Position numbers and translations under genes: made by a program
The notes under the pieces: model-generated
What the model was told of the DNA's origin: nothing
Database searches by the model: none
Seen by the model: only the letters and a program-made list of their open reading frames with translations
Shown here: positions 11,590-21,912 of the stretch, in pieces
Layout of the letters: each line of letters opens with the position of its first letter
Position numbering within the stretch: the first letter of the stretch is position 1
DNA from: Epiperipatus broadwayi
Lineage: Eukaryota; Onychophora; Udeonychophora; Euonychophora; Peripatidae
Assembly: GCA_028023455.1 (NCBI GenBank)
Contig: JAQFVV010000018.1
Location: forward strand, 6,469,800-6,533,799
Length of the DNA stretch: 64,000 nt
Reading direction: 5' to 3'

Positions 11590-11935
11590 CCAGATTTCGG
11601 TTATAGTCTTTGGTGCATAATATAGATGGCATGATATGCTTTTGGTTATAGTTCTTGGCACCACAATGATGGGAGCATTCAGTTAGATTGATGGGTACAG
11701 TTCTTGGCTGCCCAATGATTAAAGCCATTGGTTATAAAGAATTCTATTACAGTTCTTGGTGCCAATATGGTAGGCATTGGTATGTCCCTTCAGTCTATTG
11801 GGTTATAGTAAGGTGGGTCTGATTATAGTAGTTCTCCGACATCAAGGTATTAAGCTTGATTAATGTTGATGGTTGCAGGTGAGCTCTTGGCGCCTGTCAA
11901 CGTGTGGCCCGATTGTCCAATTGATGATGGTTACA
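11590..11935 (+). repeat. Degenerate tandem repeat (minisatellite-like)
   Basis: The phrase GGTTATAGTTCTTGG, followed by a 'tgcc/caccaat' block and 'gatgg..gcatt', recurs at least five times with irregular spacing of about 40-75 bases (near 11600, 11644, 11697, 11735 and 11802). Copies are diverged. The block is clearly GC-richer and G/T-biased on the plus strand compared with its surroundings. No coding frame stands out. Confidence 0.6.
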
Positions 11936-13216
11936 ATATAGAATTTTAAATTTAAAAATTGTAGAAATAAGCAGTGAATATGAATTATCATTTTGCATTA
12001 GACTCACATTAAAGTTTTGAATATCAAGAAATAATTCCAGGATGTTGTCCATTTTGAAGACTAATTATCAGAATGTAACAACAGTAATTAGATTATAGTG
12101 ACACTACGAAGATATGGGTATATAGTAGGATGATTCAATCTTTAAAAACATTTACAGTGTTTTTAAAGCAAATATGAAAATCTAAGGGCAACAGAATAAA
12201 TGGAGATTACTTAAATCATCTAGAGTTGCTAATGATTATGATTATTTTGCAAAGAATGAAATGAACAAAAACTATCAGATGAAAACAAGAAAGTAAGATT
12301 AAAGTTAAATGCTAAAAATTAAAATAATGTTCAATGGCTATTCAAAAATAGAGAAAATAAAAACTGATATTAGTGAATTAAAAAATATCATCTATATATA
12401 TGTATATATTGGCCCTGTTATTAATATAAATAATATAATAGATGAAATTAATCATAGAATTATGCAATAGCATACGATATTTTAAAATTATAATACCATA
12501 TTGTATTTTAAAAGTAGGGTATGTAATTTTTTCCTTTTTTTTGAATTTAAAAGTATATAACAATCAATTTTAAAAATACATATATTACTTTAATTGGGGG
12601 AGGGAGGGAGTGACATTTAGAACAAAGTACTTTTGCTAGAAAAAATTTAATATTAAATAGTAATAATATTATATGCAGATGGAAAAGAAGCATTTAAAAT
12701 AAATATGTTTTATTAATTCCTACATTTAATAAAAGAGCAATAGAGACTTCAAGATACATAACAAAGTATGCGGAGAATTGTGCTGGGATTAGATTATCAA
12801 GAAGAAACCAGCTATAAAATATCTGGTTGAGAAAACAGATTTCATTGACGTCATTGAAAGAATTAAGAGAGACTAAAATGAAAGTGGGCTAGAAATATTT
12901 CTAGAAGAGAGAACAATAAAAAAATGATTGAAGTCTTAAGCTGACTCTGAGGGATTATAAAAGATCTAGATGGATGGATAAGAAAGTTTTCTGGATGGAT
13001 ATGGAGAGTAGAAGCTCCATTAAACTTGAAGAGACCTTCATCTTGCAGTGGATTGATAATGATTGAAAATGAATGATTCATTAGTTCTATATTTGTATAA
13101 TAGCATATATTTTAAATGCAATATTTAAAATTTTGTTTTGTTAAATGCAGTATTTTTTTTTTTTAATTTTCCAATTTCTCATAATAATCAAATTTAATCC
13201 TAAGTATATTAATTGA
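11936..13216. other. Intron 1 sequence, no gene recognised
   Basis: AT-rich. Around 12190-12300 the plus strand hints at a Lys-rich LINE-like stretch (…VANDYDYFAKNEMNKNY…), too weak to call. A G-rich run (gggggagggaggg) lies near 12596. Confidence 0.4.
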
Positions 13217-13236
13217 AATATATATATATATATATT
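13217..13236. repeat. TA dinucleotide microsatellite before SLC39A7 exon 2
   Basis: A run of alternating T and A lies about 40 bp upstream of the exon 2 acceptor. It is followed by the pyrimidine tract of that acceptor. Confidence 0.8.
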
Positions 13237-13276
13237 GTTTCACATTTACTAAGTCATTTTTTTTTTTTTATGTTAG

Positions 13277-13482
13277 TAGTTGAAGATATTAAAGTAACTG
13301 GTTACCTTAATTTAGTCGCAGATTTTACACATAATTTTACTGATGGTTTAGCAATAGGAGCATCTTATCTTGCTGGACAAACAATTGGCATGGTTACGAC
13401 TATTACAGTTCTTTTACATGAAGTGCCTCATGAAATTGGCGATTTTGCCATTTTGATTCAATCTGGATGTACAAAGAGAAAG
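13277..13482 (+). CDS. SLC39A7: Zinc transporter ZIP7, exon 2 of 3 (metal-site helices)
   Basis: This exon encodes residues 332-400. It reads [20 protein letters not shown] (helix 4, with the H, N and D zinc-pathway residues of HNFTDG), then a hydrophobic stretch, then [11 protein letters not shown] at 379-389, the HEXPHEXGD signature of the LIV-1 subfamily in helix 5. The acceptor ttttatgttag|TA completes a GTA valine codon with the last G of exon 1 (phase 1). The exon ends AAG|GTGAGT after 13482, a near-consensus donor in phase 0. All catalytic-type residues of the pathway are present, so the gene looks functional. It is separated from exon 1 by a 9.8-kb intron full of transposon relics. 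Confidence 0.95.
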
Positions 13483-16400
13483 GTGAGTTTAATAAGTTTT
13501 GTGTATGTAATTAAAATTTGTATGGAACAACAATCAGATATAAATTTATAAAACATTTAATAAATACAATTTCTCTCTGACCAGAATATAATTCTATAAA
13601 CTAAAAAAAAAACATTGTTTAATAATAGAATATATTATATGTTTATTTTTTTAAATAAAAAAGAAATAAATCTGTTGTATATAAAATAAGATTCTGGCTA
13701 ATTCTGAAGACTTGAAATGATAATGAAAGGAATTTTCTTGAAACCAATTCTTTATACTATGCATTGTCATGGTTTATAAAGCAAAAGTTAATTGTTACAT
13801 ATTATCTATTATTTATGAATGTATTCATTTAGAATTATTACAATCAATAGTTATTGAACCTACAGATGTGATTTCTGGTTACTAAAAAAAAAAAACTGAA
13901 ATGTAAGACTATTCTGATATTTCTGAAGTCTGCAATCCTCACTATTCATGACCTTATTTATGTATAACGACACTTGCCTTATTCAGAAGTATGAAAGATA
14001 TTATGCACATCACTATTAAATTGCATTAACAAATATAGAAAAATATTTTAGAATTTAATTAATTTTATTTTTATATAAAACTTACCGAGGATATATATTC
14101 AAATAGATTGCCTATCTCAATTTGTAATTAAAAAATAGAAGTTGGCAATCATGAGTTGGATTCTGATTTTACAAATTAGATTTGGATTTTTTCATCGAAT
14201 TTAGGTTTATATTATAGGCACACATACACATTTATAAAGGTATACGTACTTAAAATAAAATTGAGTTAATTTTAAATTTAGTTTAAAAAATAATAATTTT
14301 ATTTTAAATAAATAAATTTGTTTTAAAAGTTATGTTATAGAAACGGTTTAAATATAACTAAAGAATCAGGTTAGTTAAGAAAAATTTTGATAAAATAGTT
14401 TAAGTAATAAGGGAAATTCTTTAAAACTGATTTCTTTTATTAAGCTTTGTTTAATGTTTTGCAAATATTTAAAATTTTAATAAAAAATTATATGTAAACA
14501 TGTTAGTTATCTAAGGAATTTTGCAAACATGAATGATTAAAAATAATTACTGGCTTGTTTAATTGTATTAAAAAATATGTTTTGCAAAATTGGTAATTGT
14601 ATAAATGAACAAACCCAGAAAATAATTTTGTCTTTGGTCTTTGCTTGCTCACCATTCACCAGATTTTCTTTTGCTGTCACCAATAATTTCAAGAAACATT
14701 TTCAATCTGTAGAAGTAATCAGCATGTACTGCTAGTTGCCACTAAAGAACTTGTACTAGGTATGGATCCCACAATCATGATGTCTAACTCCAACTGCTGA
14801 ATTAAATCCAATTTCGTGCCAACCAGCTTCACAAATATTACATCACATCTACAACAGACACACTTCTCGACACTGAAACTCTATCTGGAATGTGAAAACC
14901 ATATGAGACAAACATTTAGAAAAGTATCAACAGTATCTTTCACTGGTGAATTATAGAGTTCTTCCCTACATACATACATAAATATAATCCAGTCTTTATG
15001 CAGAAGGGATCTCTTCTCAGCTGTATTTTTGACTTAAGATAATCATTTTACTTATTTTATGAACAATAACAATTTAATAAACTTTACAAAAAGAAATCTA
15101 ATTACCACAAGCCAATTTATAATTTAATTTATATGATTTTGTGTATTTATTTTATTTATTTTTCAATGTTAACTTAGTTTTAATATATGTGCTTAAAAAT
15201 ACTTTATTTAATTTTTAGAATATTTGTCATATATAATGTGGTATGCCTCTGAATGTTTTTCTCTTAAAGAATTTTAAAGTAAGAAAGGTTTAGTTTAGTA
15301 AAACCATATCTCTGAAGCTATCTAAATTTAGTGATTTGAGTAATGTATTTATAAACTAAATGAATAAGGATATGTGTGAGCCAATGCCAATATGTGCTTA
15401 TAAAAAAAGATATAGTTAGTGAATTAATTTTGTTTGATTCATAATGTTATCAAGTCATTATTATATATGTATCACTTGTATGGATGAAATGAAAGATCAG
15501 AACATGTGTGTCATTTGTATTATGATCCTGTAGTTATTTTATTTGCCACACTTGAGTTCTATATATATTTATTTACCTCCTCGAGAATATATATTTCCAC
15601 ATTTTGGTTTTATGTGTAATCTCTCACAGATGATTCTTATTTGTACTTTGGATTTTTAGAGGCATATCTCCCTATGAACCTATATTTCACGCATGTGACT
15701 TAATTTTATATATAATTACTTGAGTGATGACTGATTTGTGTTTTGGGTTTTTTGTCTTTTAAAGATTTATTTGTTGTTTACTTTTAATGTGGCATAGGAT
15801 TGAATGTATATTGTATAAAGCTGATTTTGTAATTGCTTTCATGTTGTGAATATTTAAATATAATTTAATCTGTTTTATTATTGCCTATTCTTTAAAGTTT
15901 TAGTGAAATATTTGTGTACTCATCATGATATAGCTAACATGTATCTAGCAGAATCAGACAAATGTTATAATTATTAGGTTATAGGCTTCAGAGATGATGT
16001 GGAATTAAATAATGTTGTTTGGTTGTTGTAATATTTAAGGGTTATGTAATTCAACAAATGAAATGTATAACAATATATAATGGTAATATTATAATCTAAC
16101 TGTTAAAAATTTGTTTACTGTTTTGACAATTGATGCTTTTGAAGAATCTGTTCCTCGCAATGTTGAACATTAAAATATCTATTAGTAATAGTACTGTAGG
16201 TATCTATAGATTAAAGTCCTCACACCAATAATGTTTCTTGAAAAGATATTCTAGACTGTAAGTCTAGGAGCATCTCTGGTATTAGATATTGACAGTGCCT
16301 TTCAACAGGAGAATGTCCATTACAATATATTGAAATGCATCTGTTTTTTTTTCATTTTTATATAAGAGTGTATGAGGATTTAAATCCTGGGGTTAATGGA

Positions 16401-16734
16401 TGTTGGGAATAACCACATTGACTATCTTCAGGCTATCTATCATAACTAATGATTATCAGACTGGGTGTCCAACCATATTTCTTGACTATTTCCATCAAAT
16501 GTCCAAGTATAGAGAGTGTCTATCCCTTGTCTTTATAAATGTTATTTATTTATTTAAAATGTCATACTGCAGATTAGGGTGCCATCTCTAAAGAAACATC
16601 TATAGGTCTGTTTCGAATCCTTCCTAGCTTTTTAGATATTAGCCCCTCTGGTTACTCATAACTAGTTTAAGAAAAACATGGCAATATGTCACAGGTTGTG
16701 AGTAATAGTTATGTTTAACTATTTTGTATTTTAA
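13483..16734. other. Intron 2 sequence, no gene recognised
   Basis: Mostly AT-rich. A GC-richer, gene-like patch at about 14640-14950 encodes on the minus strand a short uninterrupted stretch around CEAGWHEIGFNSAVGV, perhaps a transposon fragment, which I could not identify. Confidence 0.45.
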
Positions 16735-17462
16735 TATGCTAAGTTTTTTTTATTTTATAAATATATATCATCTATAATTAGTTTCATATTTACATTCATA
16801 TTTAAAAATTTCTACAAATCCATATATACATAAATTTTATTATTATTCATATAAATAATTTTATCTTTACATATTTTCTTTTATATATATCTTTATTAAT
16901 AATTTTATGACAATGTCATCCTAATCCTAGAATGTCTATCCAATTTTGGTTTTAACTTTTTTATTAATATTGCTTCTTTTATTTTTTTTCTTTAACATTG
17001 TCTGTATATAACATTATTTTTATTGAACCTTCTGTAAACTGGTGATTTATTATCTAATATGTTATTTTAATTGTGTTATAGAATTTTTAGTTTTTCCTAC
17101 ATATTTGTTTTCAATCCTATTATCTAAACATTGTTTATATTTTATTATATTTACTCCAATAATTATTTCTTTATTACCTTTATTATATCTTATGTATTTA
17201 TTATCCAGTAAATTTAACATGTTTTTTTATTAACTATTTTTATATGAATTAGTCTTCTGTATCTTTTATTAAGTTTATTTATAATTTTATTAAATTTATT
17301 CATCATAGTATTATTTGTTTTTATTTCTATATAATTGTCTTCACTTTTATTTGGCCTTTTATTAAATATCATCAAATCATTTACATATCTGTTAAACAAT
17401 GAAAAAGCATTTTTATTTTCTGTTATATTTTTATCAAATTCATTCTAATAAATATTGCTTGG
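16735..17462 (-). mobile_element. Penelope-like element, minus-strand copy of an inverted pair
   Basis: Read on the minus strand it starts near 17460 with a reverse-transcriptase piece RYVNDLMIFN (compare the RYVDD catalytic block), then KSEDNYIEIKT and INKLNKRYRRLIHIKI. It ends with the same AT-rich trailer as the right-hand copy, including 'tgctaagttttttttatttt' at its far end. Relative to the plus-strand copy it lacks most of the segment between the RT block and KSED. Many stops make it a relic. Confidence 0.6.
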
Positions 17463-18104
17463 AATTGTACTTTAACAATATTTATATGAATGCATTTGAT
17501 AAAAATATAACAGAGAATAAAATGCTTTTTTATTTTTTAATAGATATACAAATTATTATGTGATGATTTTTGATAAAAGTCAAAGACAAATAAATTGGTT
17601 TATTGGAAGGAAATATAAAATTTACAGTTGTAAAAGAAGAAAATAATGAAATTGCGTATCTGGATATAATGTTTCAAAAGAAATTGATAATAAAAAATAT
17701 GTTGAAACAAATGCTTGTATGAAAATAATATTAGTAATAATATAACAAATTGGTTCTTCAACAAAGATTGGAAATAAAATTAATTGCATATATTGAGGGA
17801 TATATAGGGCTACAATGTATTGTTCCAATAAAGAAGAGTATAAACAAAAAGATTTAATAATTGAAGAGTTAAAAAAAAGTAGTTTCCCCAGTACATATAA
17901 TTAAGAGAAGTATTGAAACAATAGAATATAAAATAAATTAAATTGAAAAAAAAATGAAGCAAAGTGAAGATAGATATATAGGAATAAAAACAAATATTAT
18001 AATGAATAAATTTTTAACAAAATTATAAATAAGCTTCCAATTTATCCAAACCATTTTAACACTTTTTAGCAAAAAACTTTTTATTATACATATGTACACA
18101 TACA

Positions 18105-18145
18105 TCTACATTTCAACTGTCCTGAAGTCTTCTTCAGAGTCAGTT
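18105..18145 (-). ncRNA. Hammerhead-ribozyme-like motif (minus strand)
   Basis: The minus strand reads CTGAAGA (18137-18131), 16 bases that can form a short stem, then GAAA (18114-18111). This is the order CUGANGA - stem II - GAAA of the hammerhead catalytic core. Hammerheads are known in the terminal repeats of Penelope-like elements, which fits the context. The other stems were not modelled, so catalytic activity is unproven. Confidence 0.4.
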
Positions 18146-18164
18146 TACTTTAATCTTTTTATAA

Positions 18165-18205
18165 ACTGACTCTGAAAAAGACTTCAGGACAGTTGAAATA
18201 TGGAT
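18165..18205 (+). ncRNA. Degraded hammerhead-like motif (plus strand)
   Basis: The mirror copy in the right arm reads CTGAAAA (18172-18178), the same 16-base spacer, then GAAA (18195-18198). The G at the sixth core position is replaced by A, so this copy is probably inactive. Confidence 0.35.
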
Positions 18206-18930
18206 GTATGTGTACATATGTACAATAAAAAGTTTTTTGCTAAAAAGTATTAAAGTGATTCAGATAAATTGGAGTTATATAAGATATTACAGTAAAAATA
18301 AAGGAAAGGGTGATTTTGGTAATATAAATAAGCTCAATAAAAAATACAAAAGGCTAATTTATATTAAAATAATTAATAATAAAAAGAGAAAAGATGTTAA
18401 ACTTATTGGATAATAATTTATAGGATATAATAAAGATAAAGAAATAATTAATGGACTACATATAATAAAATATGAACAATGTTTAAATAATGGAATTAAA
18501 AATAAATATGTGGGAAAAACTAAAAATTCTATAAAAAGAAGATTAAAACATGTTAGATAATATTTTACCAATTACTATATATATATGAAGGAAACAGAAC
18601 ACAAATTTATAGAAGGTTCTATAAAAATAATTTACTTGCAGACAATGTTAAAGAAAGAAAAATAAAATAAGCAATATTAATAAAAAAGATAAAACAAAAT
18701 TGAATAGAGATTCTGGAATTAGGATGACATTGTCATAAAGTTATTAAAAAGAGATATATAAAGAAAAATATATAAAGATCAAATTAGTTATATAAATAAT
18801 AATTAAATATATGTATGTATGGATTTGTATAAATTTTAAAATATAAATGTAAAAATGAATATAATTACATATGTATTTACAAAATAAAAAAAACTTAGCA
18901 TAATATTAAAATATAAAATATAGTATTTAA

Positions 18931-19680
18931 GGAAAAAAATTTAATAATTTAGCAATTTATTAGAAGGTTATAAATGATGTGGATATTTAAGTTAAAAATA
19001 CAAAATTATATAAATAAAAAGGAAGAATTGCTGTGATTAAAGGATAATTAGTTTCAATAGTATATAACAGAGTGAGCTAGGATATAATATAATTAATTTA
19101 AAAATAAAACGTTTTTTTCTAAATTTTTTAAAGAACTGCAATAATATTAGATAGGTTAAAAAAGCTTTATAATATTTACGATTTATTGTTGTAAAATAAA
19201 AAGGTGAACGTAAAGATAAATTATTAATATAAGAAGTTAAATAAGAGAATAATAGAAATTATGTATGTTGGTTTTTTAAAAAAGTATATTTTTAATAAAT
19301 GGACCAATGTTGAATAAAGAAATATATAAAAATAAAATCATAAATATTTTATTAATTGGCAATAATAAAATTACAATTTATATTGATGTAATTCATAAGA
19401 TATAAGTAATAATTAGGGAATATTAAAAAAATAATAAAAGAGATAATATAGTTAAATTAATGGTTGTTCATTAACACATCTAAAGACAGGAATATAAATG
19501 TAAAATCTATATTTATTATATATTTCAATTTAGTTTTGTATATTTTATATTGCAATATTTGAATTATTTTATTTTATTGGTTTTAATTTATCACATGTAA
19601 TTTATTTTACTTTTATTATATTTTGTGTTACTTATTTTTATTTTTTTATTACATTTATTTATTATATTATTTATATCATA
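18931..19680. other. AT-rich sequence, probably Penelope-derived, no gene recognised
   Basis: It is purine-rich on the plus strand, like the element before it, and ends at a third hammerhead-like motif. No readable domain remains. Confidence 0.4.
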
Positions 19681-19765
19681 GCTCTGAGGAAGACTGTAGG
19701 ACAATCGAATTGTCAAATTGGGTGTGTGGCTATTTATGTAATAATTTTTTTTTGCTATAAAGTCT
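19681..19765 (+). ncRNA. Third hammerhead-like motif and Penelope end remnant
   Basis: CTGAGGA (19684-19690), a 16-base spacer of the same pattern (AGACT..AGGACAAT), then GAAT where GAAA is expected (19707-19710). The following sequence ends 'tttttgctataaag', like the 'ttttttgctaaaaag' end of the hairpin at 18250. It looks like the terminal repeat of another Penelope copy. Confidence 0.4.
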
Positions 19766-21545
19766 TTGAAGTAAGGTATACAAATTGTATTTATATAAAA
19801 TTTTTTAGAAAATCATATGCAATAAATAAATCTTACACCAATAAGAGCAAACACTTTTTTTTTTATATAGTTTTGTGTTGTATCAGTAAATGTTATTAAT
19901 TTCTAATGTACTCTTCAATTTCTAATTTAACAGTGAAACTTAATAATTTCTAAGATAATCTTTATATTTTTATTGAATGTTGGAATAACAATATCCAGTA
20001 TAATATTCATTTTTATAATTGTATATTTGAGATTCAGAATGATATCCACGTTTGCAATAGAGGATTGAAAAATAAAATCTCCCGCCACATTTTTCTTGTT
20101 GTAATGCAATGTTGAAGATTAGCAGTGTCTACATAATCTCTATATTCATAAAATTGAACTGTGAAGATTAAACATTTTTTATATGATCTTTTTTTTTTTT
20201 TGATTTTATTTATAAATTGTTTGGAAATATAATCAAAACCAGCAATTTATACTCTTAAATGTATTTTCTTTTTTTGGGTTTCCTCTATACTGTATGGTTT
20301 AATTTCATCTTGTAAGATCATTCTTGGTAATTCTTATTAGATTCTTTTAATAATTGACACAAGTTTCTTTTCTTTTTTTTTCATAGTTATTGACATATTT
20401 CCCCTTGGTTTCTATTTTTTTTAACACCTTTTCATTTATCATTTTTTTAGTTCAATTTAATTTTGTAATTATCTTTATCTTCATTTCTCTTTTGTTTTGT
20501 ATTTTTTAACTTTTGCTCACATCCATATAGAATAATATTTTATATGGACTAGTTAACCATTATAGAGTGAAAAATATAAAAGTTTATTATGTATGTAAAT
20601 GTGCACATTTTAAAAAATAAAAAATAGATTATATTAGATTAAAAAATGTTCTGCCATATTTGACAATTAATTCCTGAATTATTCTTTTATTTGAACAAGG
20701 TTATATAATAAAACTTTTATAAAAGTTGTATTTATTTTGTCTGCAATTTTTATAGATTAAAATCTACAGGTTATTAAAAGTTATTCAAAAAATGCACTAA
20801 ATAAATTAATAAGCATTTATAATCTGTTTAAAGCTATTTTTTTTATTCTATAATCATAACCTTTATATTTTTGTCTTCTTTGAAAAGTTTGATGTAAAAT
20901 TTGTAGAAATATTTTTTTTTAAAAAGTTTTTTGGTGTTACTTAGAATTGTGATGCAAATGCTTTTGTGAATAAATTCTTTAGTAATTAGCATATTTTATT
21001 TCTGAGTACTTGTTCATGCTCGGAGAGAAAGTGCTCATACTAAAATTCTGGATTAACAATTAAGTATTTTTCTCATATTAATGTTATTGTATTCTCTTCA
21101 TATCCTTTTGTAGTTTTTTTCACTAGTTGTCAAAGATATAATCCCTCACAGAAAATATATAAAATTATTATTTCTTTATAATAATTGAATAGTTAGCTCT
21201 CTTGAAGAAAAAAAAAATCTATGCTCTAAATAAATTAAATGACTAAAGACTTCCTTATAGAATGCTGTTTTTTTTTAAAAATCCTAAACTGATATGGACA
21301 ATATTTTAATTTCAGAAAAAAAAAAATCATGTTCCACACAGATGGAGATTTAAATGGGAATATATATTAATTATAAATATCTGAATACATGGAGAGGGCC
21401 AGTTTTTTTTATTAAAAAAAGATAATATGTTAATTATTTAATTACTAAAAAAAGACATAGTGTAGATAATAGTAAAATGGATTAAGAATAATGGAGGATG
21501 AGGCTAACATTGAGATAATTATTTAATGATTATGATATCTGAAGA
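19766..21545. other. Intron 2 sequence, no gene recognised
   Basis: T-rich, low-complexity intronic DNA with homopolymer runs. I see no coding or repeat structure beyond these. Confidence 0.5.
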
Positions 21546-21912
21546 GTGGTCATAAATTTTTGTCTTAAAATCAATGATTTCTTTAGAAAAAAGATGTTAT
21601 CAGTACTGTCTAAGGTGATGAATTGAAAGCATTCTGTAAGTATCTTTCATATCTGAAGAGTAGTTTGAATTTAGAAAGAAGATATGTACAAGAATTTCAA
21701 TTGTAGTGATAAGCACTATTGTCAAGAAATATTTAGAAAGGGATAAGAAGACATTTATCTTAGTGACATTGAATAAAATGTTGGATATTTTGAGGAAGAA
21801 AAATGTCGATTGGAAAGATATATTTGCAAATATAAAAATATTTGTAAGATTAAATAGTCATTCTGGCTATAGGGAGAGATGTAAGAAAGAGATATTGTCT
21901 AATTTCTGTTAA
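21546..21912 (+). mobile_element. LINE reverse-transcriptase fragment
   Basis: The plus strand encodes YLERDKKTFILVTLNKM, then DILRKKNVDWKDIF and VRLNSHSGYRERCKK. The order matches the palm region of RTE-like LINEs (a '-DLEKAFD-' block, then 'GVDW-' and '-VR--'), with the catalytic aspartate region decayed. The minus-strand LINE at 45366-45142 shows the same arrangement. Only a few hundred bases are recognisable. Confidence 0.45.

Larger units (their letters stand above)
18036..18273. repeat. Long hairpin (inverted repeat) inside the Penelope-like element
   Basis: The arms are about 18036-18150 and 18160-18273, around 110 bases each and well matched (for example tccaatttatc against gataaattgga at the ends, and tgtacatatgtaca blocks within). 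An 11-bp direct repeat ATAAATAAGCT flanks the inserted DNA at 18025-18035 and 18324-18334, suggesting insertion with target duplication. Each arm carries a hammerhead-like core. Confidence 0.75.
17470..18930 (+). mobile_element. Penelope-like element, plus-strand copy with GIY-YIG relic
   Basis: Penelope-like elements combine a telomerase-related reverse transcriptase with a GIY-YIG endonuclease. Here an RT 3' part is suggested by ENNEIAYLDIMFQKK near 17640-17680, matching the usual 'e-L-FLD' block. After a hairpin insertion (18036-18273) comes INKLNKKYKRLIYIKI and then a GIY-YIG-like stretch, GLHIIKYEQC followed by KYVGKTKNSIKRRLKHV (about 18450-18556). The frame ends near NRDSGIRMTLS, as Penelope proteins often end with an N-R-x-x-G block. 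Stops and frameshifts are frequent. The left-hand copy at 16735-17462 is its inverted partner. Confidence 0.65.

Noticed and set aside
13213-13276. N-terminal extension of the ZIP7 exon 2 frame
   Set aside because: It is translated from the TA microsatellite and the acceptor pyrimidine tract; the exon begins at 13277, as shown by the phase match with exon 1.
14640-14950. GC-richer patch with a minus-strand CEAGWHEIGF peptide
   Set aside because: I could not link it to any family or splice structure; it is noted only as unassigned.
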